Shown one piece after another: positions 31,243 through 40,607 of a stretch of DNA of 64,000 bases. Every line of letters starts with the position of its first letter. The stretch's first letter is position 1. The position numbers and the translations under genes were made by a program. The notes under the pieces are model-generated. The model was not told the origin of the DNA. It was given only the letters and a program-made list of their open reading frames with translations, and did no database searches. Origin of the DNA: Betaproteobacteria bacterium (lineage in GTDB: Bacteria; Pseudomonadota; Gammaproteobacteria; Burkholderiales; SG8-41); the NCBI GenBank assembly GCA_025356695.1, contig JANXSE010000347.1:1-64000 (forward strand), written 5' to 3'.

Positions 31243-32037
31243 ATGCACGCCTACCTCGATTTAATGAAACACGTGCTTGAACACGGCGCCCGCAAAAGCG
31301 ACCGCACCGGCACCGGCACGCTCAGCGTGTTCGGCGCACAGCTGCGTTTCGATCTGGCCGCCGGTTTTCCGCTGCTGACGACGAAAAAAGTCCACCTGAA
31401 GTCGATCATTCACGAACTGCTGTGGTTTCTCAAGGGCGACACCAACACGCGTTACCTGAAGGAACACGGCGTCACCATCTGGGACGAATGGGCGGACGCC
31501 AACGGCGACCTCGGCCCGGTCTACGGCTATCAATGGCGTTCATGGCCGCGCCCCGACGGCGGCCACATCGACCAGATCAGCCAGGTCTTGGAACAAATCC
31601 GCAAAACGCCGGATTCGCGCCGCATGATCGTCTCGGCGTGGAATGTCGGCGACCTCGACCGCATGAAGCTGATGCCCTGCCATGCGTTCTTCCAGTTCTA
31701 CGTCGCTGACGGCAGGCTGTCCTGCCAGCTGTATCAGCGCAGCGCCGATTTTTTCCTCGGCGTGCCGTTCAATATCGCCTCGTACGCCTTGCTGACCATG
31801 ATGATTGCGCAGGTCTGTGGCCTCAAACCAGGCGACTTCGTGCACACCTTCGGCGACACGCATCTGTATTTAAACCATCTCGAGCAGACGCGCGAGCAGC
31901 TGTCGCGCACGCCACGTGCGCTGCCGGTCATACGTCTCAATTCTGCGGTCACGAACCTCTTCGATTTCAAATACGAAGACTTCACACTCGAAGGCTACGA
32001 CCCGCATCCCGCGATCAAAGCGCCGGTTGCGGTCTGA
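31243..32037 (+). CDS. thyA: Thymidylate synthase
   Basis: Methylates dUMP with methylenetetrahydrofolate. 264 residues, as in E. coli. The catalytic Cys is in [12 protein letters not shown], the dUMP-phosphate Arg residues in [11 protein letters not shown], and [20 protein letters not shown] completes the signature (read in parts). No good Shine-Dalgarno sequence precedes ATG 31243. folA follows after 7 bases, the classic thyA-folA pair that regenerates tetrahydrofolate from the dihydrofolate produced here. Confidence 0.97.
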   Translation: MHAYLDLMKHVLEHGARKSDRTGTGTLSVFGAQLRFDLAAGFPLLTTKKVHLKSIIHELLWFLKGDTNTRYLKEHGVTIWDEWADANGDLGPVYGYQWRSWPRPDGGHIDQISQVLEQIRKTPDSRRMIVSAWNVGDLDRMKLMPCHAFFQFYVADGRLSCQLYQRSADFFLGVPFNIASYALLTMMIAQVCGLKPGDFVHTFGDTHLYLNHLEQTREQLSRTPRALPVIRLNSAVTNLFDFKYEDFTLEGYDPHPAIKAPVAV

Positions 32038-32044
32038 AACCACC

Positions 32045-32578
32045 ATGAGCGATGCCGCGCGCCACGTCTCCATCATCGTCGCGATGGCACGCAACCGCGT
32101 GATTGGCGCAGACAACAAAATCCCGTGGCACCTGCCGGCCGAACTCAAGCTGTTCAAGACGATCACCATGGGCCACCACATCGTGATGGGGCGCAACACC
32201 TGGGAGTCGATCGGCCGCCTGCTGCCGGGCCGCACCAGCGTGATCGTCACGCGCCAGCCCGCGTACCGCGTCGAGGGTGCTGTCATCGCCTCGTCGATAG
32301 AAACTGCGCTCGACACCTGCAAGGACGATGACGAAATTTTCATTATCGGCGGCGCCCAGCTCTATGCCGCGGCGATGCCACATGCCGACCGCCTCTATTT
32401 AACGGTGGTCGAGGCCGACGTCGCCGGCGATGCCTTCATGCCGGCATTCGACCTTGGTGTTTGGCACAAACGTTCGGCACAGTCCTACACCGCCGACGGG
32501 AAAAACCCTTATGCTTACGAGCAGACGGTCTACGAAAGGGATTTACGCCAGTCCGATGCGCGCCAACCCGATGCGTAA
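32045..32578 (+). CDS. folA: Dihydrofolate reductase
   Basis: Reduces dihydrofolate to tetrahydrofolate with NADPH. ATG 32045 was chosen, well inside the longest frame, because it follows thyA directly and gives SIIVAMARNRVIGADNKIPWHLP, read in parts, with the catalytic acid region normal for DHFR. MGHHIVMGRNTWESIG binds NADPH and IIGGAQLYAAAM is the second nucleotide loop. 177 residues. Confidence 0.96.
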   Translation: MSDAARHVSIIVAMARNRVIGADNKIPWHLPAELKLFKTITMGHHIVMGRNTWESIGRLLPGRTSVIVTRQPAYRVEGAVIASSIETALDTCKDDDEIFIIGGAQLYAAAMPHADRLYLTVVEADVAGDAFMPAFDLGVWHKRSAQSYTADGKNPYAYEQTVYERDLRQSDARQPDA

Positions 32579-33251
32579 TCTCTGTGCTCAGATCGCAGCC
32601 GCTGCGTTGGCGGCAGCGATCGGCACCGGCTGGGCCGGCGAAGCGCCGGCGCCGGCCAATATCCCGCTCAACGATTTGAAAATCCGCGCCGAGGCCGGCG
32701 ACAAAACGGCCACGCGCCAGCTCGCCGAAGCCTTTTACCTCGGCAAGGGTGTCGATCAGGACTTCAAACAGGCCATGCAGTGGTACGAAAAACTCGCTAA
32801 ACAAGGCGATGTGCGCGCGCAGACCAGTCTCGGCCTGATGTACGCGCGCGGTTACGGCGTCGAGAAAAATATTGATCTCGCGCTCAAATGGTGGAAGCTG
32901 GCTGCCATCCAGAACGACCCTGGCGCGCAATTCAATCTCGGCACGCTCTACCTCGAAGGCAAAAGTATCGGTCAGAATTCCGGCGAAGCCGCCAAGTGGT
33001 ACCAACAAGCCGCGATGCGCGGCCACCTGCAGGCGCAATCCAATCTCGGACTCATGTACTGGGAAGGCAGAGGTGTCGAAAAAGACCTGAAACGCGCCTA
33101 CTACTGGCTGGCTGTTGCCGCCGAACAGGGCGACGACGAGGCGCCGGGCCAGCTAAAACGCGTCGCCGCCGACATGAGTCCTGACGAGGTTAAGGAAGCG
33201 GATACCAAGGCCAAGGAATGGATGAAAGCCGCCAAGAAGATGTGGCGGTAG
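32556..33251 (+). CDS. Secreted Sel1/TPR-repeat protein
   Basis: A 231-residue protein with a signal peptide (residues about 1-27, ending WAG-EAPAP) and at least four Sel1-like repeats of 36 residues, e.g. AEAFYLGKGVDQDFKQAMQW and LGLMYARGYGVEKNIDLALK. Sel1 repeats form alpha-solenoid scaffolds for protein contacts; no partner can be named. The start is either ATG 32556 or ATG 32571, both inside the last codons of folA, so translation is probably coupled to folA; I keep the first. Confidence 0.85.
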   Translation: MRANPMRNLCAQIAAAALAAAIGTGWAGEAPAPANIPLNDLKIRAEAGDKTATRQLAEAFYLGKGVDQDFKQAMQWYEKLAKQGDVRAQTSLGLMYARGYGVEKNIDLALKWWKLAAIQNDPGAQFNLGTLYLEGKSIGQNSGEAAKWYQQAAMRGHLQAQSNLGLMYWEGRGVEKDLKRAYYWLAVAAEQGDDEAPGQLKRVAADMSPDEVKEADTKAKEWMKAAKKMWR

Positions 33252-33278
33252 CGGTTTGGCCCGGCGGTCGATCCACGC

Positions 33279-34643
33279 TCAGTCCGTACATTCCGAAACA
33301 AAATCCTCGAATTTGAAATTGCCGCTGCGCGCAATCTCATCGACGCGCTCGATCTTCATGCGGAACTGATGCCCCAGACAACCCTGCAGTGAACCAATCA
33401 AAGTACGCGCCTCGTCTTCACTCAATTCGCGCGGTGCGACGATGCGCAGCAGCATATCGGCGCGGGTTTTCTGCACGATCTGCAATTGCCGGATCACCGG
33501 CACCGCATGCGACCATTGATCGGTCGGAAAACTCGGCCAGTGCCGCCGGCCATCGGGCAACCTGAGAATATTCCGTTCGCGGCCCAGGATGCGCGCGATC
33601 ACGGGTAGCCCGCGGCCGCAGGCGCAGGCCTCGCCAGCCTCGGCGTAATCGCCCAGTTCGTAGCGGATCAAGGGCATCGCAAAATTGTGCAGCGTGGTCA
33701 CGACCACGCGGCCGATCTTCCCCGGTGCGCACGGCTTGCCGTCATCATCGAGCAGTTCGACGATCAGGCCTTCGGACTGCACGTGATAGTGCTCGTGATG
33801 CGGGCACTGCAGCGCAATGTAGCCGGCCTCCTCCGCCGTGTAGACGTCGGCAAGACCAACACCCCAGGCCGCGCGCACCGCGGCACGCGTGCCGTCGGGC
33901 AGTGCGCCGCCGAAACTACGCGCCTGCAACAGACCGGGCAGGCATATGCCGCGCTCGCGGCTGCGCTGCGCTAGCCACAAAAGATTCGACGCATTGGTGA
34001 TCAGGTACTGCGGCGCTTGCGCCTGTAGCCAGTCAAGTTGCTCGTCGAGATCGGTACGCAGATTGAGCAGCGCGCACGGTCCGGTGTCGAACACAAGGTC
34101 AGTGGCCGGCCCCCAGCCCCTGGTTTCGCCGCGCTCGACCTTGAGACGGATGGCCGCCAGCCTGCCGGAAAAATCGCGCGCCTGCCAGAGGTGTTCGCGC
34201 AGCGTAAATGCGCGCCAGAAGAATTCGGTCAGACCGGTACCGTAACGCTTGATCGGACGGCCGGTCGAACCCGAGGTCTCGGAGTTGACCAGCCCACCGT
34301 GCTCCGGCGGAATCCGCCGGCTGAGCAAATGGTTGCCCAGTTGCTGCACATCGGCGCGCGTCAGCAGCGGCAGTGCGCGGAAACGCTCCCAGTCGAAATG
34401 ATCGACCGAATTCTGCAGCGCATTTCCCAGCCGCTCGCGCCAGCAGGGCACGGTCTCCAGCGCATGCCGCAGCACGCTTTGAAACTGGCGCATTTGCTGC
34501 TGCTGCAATTGCGCGACGGACCACCATTGGGATTGATCGAGCTGATGCTGCAGTGCCAGCGCGCTCGCAGCCGCATGATCCGGCGTCATTGGCCAGAGCA
34601 TGCCGGGAACGGCAGAGCGCAAACGATTGAATAGGTCAGTCAT
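33279..34643 (-). CDS. CapK/PaaK-like adenylate-forming enzyme (paralog 1)
   Basis: A 454-residue ANL-superfamily protein of the phenylacetate-CoA ligase / CapK branch. SETSGSTGRPIK is the ATP P-loop, YTAEEAGYIALQCP the adenine motif, VVVTTLHNFAMPLIRYELGD the ribose/hinge Asp-Arg motif, and the C-terminal subdomain ends NFKFEDFVSE with the presumed catalytic Lys. These motifs imply that it activates a carboxylate as an acyl-adenylate; whether CoA, an amine or another nucleophile follows is unknown. It is clearly paralogous to the gene at 35591-36985 (shared LHNFAMPLIRY, CGRGLPV, KFEDF) and is divergent from the methyltransferase gene. Confidence 0.82.
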   Translation of the reverse strand: MTDLFNRLRSAVPGMLWPMTPDHAAASALALQHQLDQSQWWSVAQLQQQQMRQFQSVLRHALETVPCWRERLGNALQNSVDHFDWERFRALPLLTRADVQQLGNHLLSRRIPPEHGGLVNSETSGSTGRPIKRYGTGLTEFFWRAFTLREHLWQARDFSGRLAAIRLKVERGETRGWGPATDLVFDTGPCALLNLRTDLDEQLDWLQAQAPQYLITNASNLLWLAQRSRERGICLPGLLQARSFGGALPDGTRAAVRAAWGVGLADVYTAEEAGYIALQCPHHEHYHVQSEGLIVELLDDDGKPCAPGKIGRVVVTTLHNFAMPLIRYELGDYAEAGEACACGRGLPVIARILGRERNILRLPDGRRHWPSFPTDQWSHAVPVIRQLQIVQKTRADMLLRIVAPRELSEDEARTLIGSLQGCLGHQFRMKIERVDEIARSGNFKFEDFVSECTD

Positions 34644-34708
34644 TGGAGATTTACCCGGTACATACTAACATCGGCGTGCGGATTCGACGTCCGCCGCCAA
34701 CGACAACC

Positions 34709-35578
34709 ATGACTGATTCCAGGGAATTTCTGCAACTGAGCGCGCCGCTGGCGTGGAAACTCGCGCCGCAACTTTGCCGCCGCGACCCCGCCACGGGTGA
34801 AAATTGCGCGTGGACGCATGGTCTCTGGCAGATCCTCAGAATTCTCGGCGTGGTGGGATCGATCGAATACCGCAGCGATTACTTCAGGCGCGCGCTTGAA
34901 GGCGTCACCGGCAACGCGCCGAGCGTGCTGCTCTCCGGCGCGGCCGACTACGCCACGCTCGAATTCGTGCTCGACATCTTCCGTGCGCGCAGCGTGGAGC
35001 CGAAAATCACGGTGGTCGATATGTGCGAAACGCCGCTGGCGCTCAACCGCTGGTATGCGGAACGCGTGAGGTGCACGATTGAAACGGTGCGCTCCGATAT
35101 CATGGACTTCGAGAGCCGGAACCCGTTCGACGCAATCTGCACCGATGCATTCATCGGTCGTTTCCCGCTGGATCGCCGCGCCGCCCTCGTCGCGCGCTGG
35201 CACGACCTGCTGCGCCCGGGCGGACTGGCCGTCACCTATAACCGGTTGCGCCGCAACGGCGGCAGCGCCGCGGTCGGCTTCAGCGCGGCGCAGGCCGATG
35301 GGTTCGCCCTCGCCGTCCGCCGTGCAGCCGCACCGCTGCAAGCCGTGCTTGGGATCGCCCCGGAAATTCTGGAACAGGCTGCACGCCTCTACGCCGAGCG
35401 GCACGTCACCTACCCGCTGCAGTCGGATCGGGAATTGCGTGAACTCTTCGAGCGCGCTGGATTCAATATCGACAATCTCGAACTGTCACACACGGATGGC
35501 GGCACTGCGCCTGTCGCCAGCGGCCCCTCCATCCGCTCCGGCGCGGAATACGCCGGCATTACCGCCAGTCGAAAATAA
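34709..35578 (+). CDS. Class I SAM-dependent methyltransferase (atypical motif I)
   Basis: A 289-residue protein with a Rossmann-type methyltransferase core. The glycine-rich motif I is unusual (VLLSGAADYATLEFVL, with GAADY instead of GxGxG); motif II is VVDMCETPLALNRWYA with the SAM-ribose acid, motif IV FDAICTDAFIGRF, and LLRPGGLAVTYNRLRR is post-motif III. The N-terminal 100 residues are helical and may bind substrate. ATG 34709 was chosen over ATG 34643, which overlaps the divergent ligase start. It lies head-to-head with ligase 1 (65-base gap) and tail-to-tail with ligase 2 (12 bases). Substrate unknown. Confidence 0.7.
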   Translation: MTDSREFLQLSAPLAWKLAPQLCRRDPATGENCAWTHGLWQILRILGVVGSIEYRSDYFRRALEGVTGNAPSVLLSGAADYATLEFVLDIFRARSVEPKITVVDMCETPLALNRWYAERVRCTIETVRSDIMDFESRNPFDAICTDAFIGRFPLDRRAALVARWHDLLRPGGLAVTYNRLRRNGGSAAVGFSAAQADGFALAVRRAAAPLQAVLGIAPEILEQAARLYAERHVTYPLQSDRELRELFERAGFNIDNLELSHTDGGTAPVASGPSIRSGAEYAGITASRK

Positions 35579-35590
35579 CGCGACTTGGCG

Positions 35591-36985
35591 TCACGCCGCG
35601 GCCGTCGCGACCTCGGAGATGAAATCCTCGAATTTTCCGCCGGCGCTGCGCGGAATATTTTCGCAGTAGACCAACTCGAGTTGCAGGCCCGGCGGCAGTC
35701 TGGACAGGATGTGCTTGTGCACGCTGTCCTGCTGGGCGGCAGTCAACGCTGAGGCCACCACCAGCCGTGCCTCGATGCGGTCAAACGATTTCTGCACCAG
35801 TTGATATTGCCGGATCGGCGCGGATTCGACCAGCGCACGCGCGCCAAGCACCGGCCAGTAACGCCGGCCGTCGGCGGTCACCAGCATGTTGCGCACGCGC
35901 CCGATGATACGCTTGAGCACCGGCAGACCGCGTCCGCAATCACAGGGCGCACCAACCTCGGCGTAGTCACCGACGTCGTAACGGATCAGCGGCATCGCAA
36001 AATTGTGCAGCGGGGTGACGACGATGCGGCCGGTTTCACCGACACCGCAGGCGCTGCCATCGTCATTCAGCACTTCCAGATAAACGCCTTCCGCCTGCAC
36101 GTGGTAGTGATCGTGCCACGGACACTGCAACGCCACATAACCCACTTCGTTCGAAGAATAGGTGTCGGTCACCGGCACGCCCCACGCCTCGCGGCACAGT
36201 TCGCGCGTCTCCGGCGCCAGCAACTCGCCGTATGTTCTGACCTCGCGCAGGCGCTCTAGGCGCACGCCGCGGGCGAGCGAGAGGCGCGCCAGTTCCGCTG
36301 CCATGGATGGATGCGTGATCAGATAATCCGGCCGTTCCTGCACCAGCCAGGCCAGTTGCGTCTGTGCGTCGGCATCGACGCCGCGCACCACCGCCGGCCC
36401 CGTGCTGACGATGCCGTCCGTTGCCTGCCCCCAGGCTGCGAAATCGCCGATCGTCACGCCATGCCGGATGCCGGCCAGCTTGCCACTGAAATCGCGTTGA
36501 TGCCAGAAGTGGTCGCGCAGCGTGAAGGCGCTCCAGAACAATGCGCACAATTCCGTTTTCAGCACGCGCACCGGTGTCCCGGTGGAGCCCGAGGTACGCG
36601 CTTCACCGATCGCACCGTGCGCCGGCGGCACGGCGTTACTTTTCAACGCCTCGAAATTTTCCTGCACGTCGCGGCGCGTGAGCAGCGGCAAACCGGCGAT
36701 GCGTTCCGGCGTAAGCGCAGACGCACTATCGAATGTTGTGCCCCAGCGTTGGCGATAAAAAGGCACCGTCGCCCAGGCATGCGCGGCGAGCGCGCCAAGC
36801 TGGCGCAGCTGCAATTCCAGAATGCGCGCGCCCGTCAGCCATTCACTTTGCGCGAACTGAAACTGCATGGCGAGCGCCCGATTGCAGGCGGCGTTGCCGA
36901 TCGCAGGCCAGGCCGCGCCCGGCAATGAACTCTGGTATTGCCAGGCCGGCAGCAGCGTTCGCTCGGCTGCGGCGGCCTCGTTCAT
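35591..36985 (-). CDS. CapK/PaaK-like adenylate-forming enzyme (paralog 2)
   Basis: A 464-residue ANL-superfamily protein. P-loop ARTSGSTGTPVR, adenine motif YSSNEVGYVALQCP, hinge motif VVVTPLHNFAMPLIRYDVGD-like IVVTPLHNFAMPLIRYDVGD, and a C-terminal GGKFEDFISE carrying the presumed catalytic Lys. It shares length and nearly all motifs with paralog 1 but has a different N-terminus and a more complete GGK hinge loop. It starts 23 bases after the stop of the upstream basic amino-acid decarboxylase on the same strand, so co-transcription is likely. Confidence 0.82.
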   Translation of the reverse strand: MNEAAAAERTLLPAWQYQSSLPGAAWPAIGNAACNRALAMQFQFAQSEWLTGARILELQLRQLGALAAHAWATVPFYRQRWGTTFDSASALTPERIAGLPLLTRRDVQENFEALKSNAVPPAHGAIGEARTSGSTGTPVRVLKTELCALFWSAFTLRDHFWHQRDFSGKLAGIRHGVTIGDFAAWGQATDGIVSTGPAVVRGVDADAQTQLAWLVQERPDYLITHPSMAAELARLSLARGVRLERLREVRTYGELLAPETRELCREAWGVPVTDTYSSNEVGYVALQCPWHDHYHVQAEGVYLEVLNDDGSACGVGETGRIVVTPLHNFAMPLIRYDVGDYAEVGAPCDCGRGLPVLKRIIGRVRNMLVTADGRRYWPVLGARALVESAPIRQYQLVQKSFDRIEARLVVASALTAAQQDSVHKHILSRLPPGLQLELVYCENIPRSAGGKFEDFISEVATAAA

Positions 36986-37008
36986 TAGCGCGCCGGCGCA
37001 GTCACTGC

Positions 37009-39252
37009 CTACTGCGCCACGCAGTCAACGTAGTAACGCGAACGGCGGCTGGTCTCGTCGGCGACGAGGCCGTGGATGTCCGTGTCAAAGCCCGGGAATT
37101 TCTGGTTGAACGACTTCGCGAATTTCAGGTAACGCACGATGATCGCGTTGAAGCGTTCGCCCGGAATCAGCAAGGGAATGCCCGGCGGATATGGTGTCAG
37201 CAGCACGCTGGTGATGCGCCCTTCCAGTTGATCGATTTCGACGCGTTCGATCTCGCGGTGCGCGAGTTTGGCCCAGGCATCGGCCGGCCGCATCGCCGGT
37301 TCCATGTTCGAGAGGTACATCTCGGTCGTCAGGCGCGCAATATCGTTGGCTTTGTAAACGCCGTGAATCTGCGTGCACAGATCGCGCAGGCCGACCTTTT
37401 CGTACTGCGGATACTTGCTGACGAACTCCGGCAGGATGCGCCAAAGCGGACGGTTGTTGTCGTAATCGTCCTTGAACTGCTGCAACTCGGTCACCAGAGA
37501 ATTCCAGCGGCCCTTGGTGATGCCGATGGTGAACATGATGAAGAACGAATAAAGCCCGGTCTTCTCGACGATGATGCCGTGCTCGGCGAGGTACTTGGTC
37601 ACCACCGCAGCCGGCATGCCGGGATTGGAGAAAGCGCCCGAGACATCAAGACCCGGCGTGATCACGGTGGCCTTGATCGGATCGAGCATGTTGAAGCCGG
37701 GTGCGAGATCGCCGAAACCATGCCAGCGGTCGTTCGATTTGAGGACCCAGTCTTCGCGGTCGCCGATGCCCTCCTCGGCCAGATTCTCGGGCCCCCAGAC
37801 TTTGAACCACCACGATTTGCCGAACTCGTCGTCAATCTTGCGCATGGCGCGGCGGAAATCGAGTGCTTCAAGGATCGACTCTTCGACCAGCGCATTGCCG
37901 CCCGGCGGCTCCATCATCGCTGCGGCGACGTCGCAGGAAGCGATGATCGAGTATTGCGGCGAGGTCGAGGTGTGCATCAGGTAAGCCTCGTTGAAACTGT
38001 GACGGTCGAGTTTGCGCATCTCGCTGTCCTGCACGAGGATTTGCGAGGCCTGTGACAGGCCGGCCAGCATTTTGTGCGTCGACTGCGTGGCGAAAATCAT
38101 CGACTCCTTGCAGCGCGCGCGGTCGGTGCCGATGGCATGCATGCCGCGGTAGAAGTCGTGGAAGGTCGCGTGCGGCAGCCAGGCCTCGTCGAAGTGCAGC
38201 GTATCGACCTTGCCGTCGAGCATCTCCTTGATCGTGTCGACGTTGTAGACGACACCGTCGTAGGTGCTCTGCGTCACGGTGAGCACGCGCGGCTTGGATT
38301 TGGATTCGCGCGCGAACGGGTTGGCGGCAATTTTCTTTTGGATGTTCTCCCACTTGAATTCCTCGAGCGGGATCGGCCCGATAATGCCGAAGTGGTTGCG
38401 TGTCGGCATCAGGAACACCGGGATCGCACCGGTCATGGTGATCGCATGCAGGATCGACTTGTGACAGTTGCGATCAACCAGCACCACATCGCCCGGCGCC
38501 ACCGTCGAATTCCACACCATCTTGTTCGAGGTCGAGGTGCCGTTGGTAACGAAGAACAGATGATCGCAGTTGAAAATGCGCGCCGCATTGCGCTCGGAGG
38601 CCGCCACCGGCCCCGAGTGGTCGAGCAACTGGCCGAGTTCATCCACCGCATTGCAGACGTCGGCGCGCAGCATGTTCTCGCCGAAGAACTGGTGGAACAT
38701 CTGGCCGACCGGGCTTTTCAGGAAGGCAACGCCGCCCGAGTGCCCCGGACAGTGCCACGAGTAGGAGCCGTCCTGCGCATAGTTGGTCAGCGCGCGGAAA
38801 AACGGCGGCGCCAGCCCGTCGAGATAGGAACGCGTTTCGCGGATGATATGGCGCGCCACAAACTCCGGCGTATCCTCGAACATGTGAATGAAGCCGTGCA
38901 GTTCGCGCAGAATGTCGTTCGGAATATGCCGCGACGTCTTCGTTTCGCCGTAAAGGTAAATCGGGATGTCGGTGTTGCGAAAGCGGATTTCCTCGATGAA
39001 TTTGCGCAGATTCAATACCGCCGGATCAAGTTCCGGGCCCGGTGTAAATTCCTCGTCGTCGATCGACAGGATGAAGGCCGAGGCGCGCGACTGCTGCTGC
39101 GCGAACTGCGAGAGGTCGCCGTAGCTGGTGACGCCGATGACCTCGATGCCCTCGTCCTCGATCGCCTTGGCCAGCGCGCGGATGCCCAGACCGCTGGCAT
39201 TCTCCGACCGGTAGTCTTCATCGATGATGATGACTGGAAACTTGAATTTCAT
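37009..39252 (-). CDS. Orn/Lys/Arg decarboxylase (class I, PLP)
   Basis: A 747-residue decarboxylase. Residues 1-125 form the receiver-like wing domain (FPVIIIDEDYRSENASGLG), followed by the PLP domain with CPGHSGGVAFLKSPVG, HFDEAWLPHATFHDFY and the Schiff-base Lys in SQSTHKM-type QSTHKMLAGLS, then the C-terminal substrate-lid domain (LTPYPPGIPLLIPGER). It removes CO2 from lysine, ornithine or arginine to give cadaverine, putrescine or agmatine; the sequence does not let me choose. The size and wing domain match the AdiA/LdcC/SpeC group. apbC precedes it by 45 bases. Confidence 0.92.
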   Translation of the reverse strand: MKFKFPVIIIDEDYRSENASGLGIRALAKAIEDEGIEVIGVTSYGDLSQFAQQQSRASAFILSIDDEEFTPGPELDPAVLNLRKFIEEIRFRNTDIPIYLYGETKTSRHIPNDILRELHGFIHMFEDTPEFVARHIIRETRSYLDGLAPPFFRALTNYAQDGSYSWHCPGHSGGVAFLKSPVGQMFHQFFGENMLRADVCNAVDELGQLLDHSGPVAASERNAARIFNCDHLFFVTNGTSTSNKMVWNSTVAPGDVVLVDRNCHKSILHAITMTGAIPVFLMPTRNHFGIIGPIPLEEFKWENIQKKIAANPFARESKSKPRVLTVTQSTYDGVVYNVDTIKEMLDGKVDTLHFDEAWLPHATFHDFYRGMHAIGTDRARCKESMIFATQSTHKMLAGLSQASQILVQDSEMRKLDRHSFNEAYLMHTSTSPQYSIIASCDVAAAMMEPPGGNALVEESILEALDFRRAMRKIDDEFGKSWWFKVWGPENLAEEGIGDREDWVLKSNDRWHGFGDLAPGFNMLDPIKATVITPGLDVSGAFSNPGMPAAVVTKYLAEHGIIVEKTGLYSFFIMFTIGITKGRWNSLVTELQQFKDDYDNNRPLWRILPEFVSKYPQYEKVGLRDLCTQIHGVYKANDIARLTTEMYLSNMEPAMRPADAWAKLAHREIERVEIDQLEGRITSVLLTPYPPGIPLLIPGERFNAIIVRYLKFAKSFNQKFPGFDTDIHGLVADETSRRSRYYVDCVAQ

Positions 39253-39297
39253 CGTCAGTTCCTTCTTTGCGCAGACCGGCCGGCCGCTGGATGATAA

Positions 39298-40386
39298 CTA
39301 GGTGTTCTGCACCACGATCTTCGGAAACACCGCCGAGTGGTCCTGCTGCTGCTCGGCGATCTTCACCGCGACGCGGCGCGCGATCTGGCGGTAGATCTCG
39401 GCGGCGCGCCCGTTCGGGTCGGCCACCACCGTCGGCTGGCCGGAATCGGCCTGCTCGCGGATCTTGATGTCGAGCGGCAGCGAACCGAGCAGATCAATGC
39501 CGTAGTCCTTCGCCATGCGGTCGCCGCCGCCGGAACCGAAGATGTCTTCTTCGTGGCCGCACTTCGAGCAGATGTGCAGGCTCATGTTTTCAACCACGCC
39601 GAGAATCGGAATGTTGACCTTCTCGAACATCTTGAGGCCCTTGCGCGCATCCATCAGCGCGATGTCCTGCGGCGTGGTGACGATCACCGCGCCCGTCACC
39701 GGCACGCGCTGCGCCAGTGTCAATTGGATGTCGCCTGTGCCCGGCGGCAGATCGACCACCAGATAATCGATGTCGCGCCAGTTGGTTTCGTTCAGCAGCT
39801 GTTCCAGCGCCTGCGTCACCATCGGGCCGCGCCACACCATCGGCGTTTCGACATCGATCATGAAGCCGATCGACATCGCCTGGATGCCGTGACCAACCAT
39901 CGGTTCGATGCGTTTGCCGTCTTTCGATTCGGGTTTGCCCTTGATGCCCAGCATGGTCGGCTGCGACGGGCCGTAGATGTCCGCATCCAGTATGCCAACC
40001 GAAGCGCCCTCGGCGGCCAGCGCCAGTGCGAGATTGACGGCGGTGGTCGATTTACCCACGCCGCCCTTGCCCGAGGCCACGGCGATGATGTTCTTCACGC
40101 CCGGCACCAGCTTCACGCCGCGTTGCACCGCATGCGAAACGATCTTCATCGCCACGTTGACGGCAACCTTGCCGATACCCGGCAGCGCCTTGAGTTTGGC
40201 CTCGACCGCGGCGCGGATCGGCTCGATCTGCGTTTTCGCGGGATAGCCAAGCAGAATGTCGAGCGCGACGTTGTCGCCGTCGACTTTGATGTTGCGCGCT
40301 TCCTTGCCGGTGATGTAGTCCTTGCCCGTATTCGGGTCGAGCAAGCTGCTGAGTGCGTCTTTGACCTGCTGTTCGGTGATTGCCAT
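39298..40386 (-). CDS. apbC: Iron-sulfur cluster carrier protein ApbC/Mrp
   Basis: A 362-residue P-loop scaffold that carries 4Fe-4S clusters to apo-proteins. Residues 1-85 are a DUF59/MIP18-like domain (LDPNTGKDYI), then the deviant Walker A VASGKGGVGKSTTAVNLALA, with GILDADIYGPSQPTMLG. The cluster-binding CxxC is in HICSKCGHEEDIFGSGGG. It is divergent from metG with a 217-base gap, a pairing conserved in Proteobacteria (mrp-metG). Confidence 0.95.
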   Translation of the reverse strand: MAITEQQVKDALSSLLDPNTGKDYITGKEARNIKVDGDNVALDILLGYPAKTQIEPIRAAVEAKLKALPGIGKVAVNVAMKIVSHAVQRGVKLVPGVKNIIAVASGKGGVGKSTTAVNLALALAAEGASVGILDADIYGPSQPTMLGIKGKPESKDGKRIEPMVGHGIQAMSIGFMIDVETPMVWRGPMVTQALEQLLNETNWRDIDYLVVDLPPGTGDIQLTLAQRVPVTGAVIVTTPQDIALMDARKGLKMFEKVNIPILGVVENMSLHICSKCGHEEDIFGSGGGDRMAKDYGIDLLGSLPLDIKIREQADSGQPTVVADPNGRAAEIYRQIARRVAVKIAEQQQDHSAVFPKIVVQNT

Positions 40387-40511
40387 GGGGTGTCCCGGTT
40401 CGCTGCGGTGAGGGCGGAATTCTAAACAATTACCACGGCAAAGCCCATAGGAAAGGCTTAATTTCTCTAGGGGTTTGTTACAATTCGGCGCTTAATCAGC
40501 AAGCCACCAAG

Positions 40512-40607
40512 ATGACACATAAAATCTTCGCCACCACGGCCCTTCAGGACGCACGAACGGCAGACCCTGTCACCTCGCCTCGACAGGCAACGGGAGCCTG
40601 CGCATGA
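40512..40607 (+). CDS. 31-codon leader ORF mimicking the MetRS N-terminus
   Basis: An ATG-initiated frame of 31 codons beginning [12 protein letters not shown]. The true metG product begins [17 protein letters not shown], so the first 11 residues are nearly the same, though the DNA differs at most third positions. The TGA stop overlaps the metG ATG as ATGA, which would couple translation of the two. It may be a remnant of an earlier metG start or a functional leader peptide. After residue 12 the frame has no resemblance to any protein I know. TACAAT at 40479-40484 could be the -10 of a shared promoter. Confidence 0.4.
   Translation: MTHKIFATTALQDARTADPVTSPRQATGACA

Noticed and set aside
40380..40607. 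Longer leader ORF upstream of metG beginning at 40380
   Set aside because: Its first 44 codons overlap the apbC start and have no coding character; only the last 31 codons resemble MetRS.
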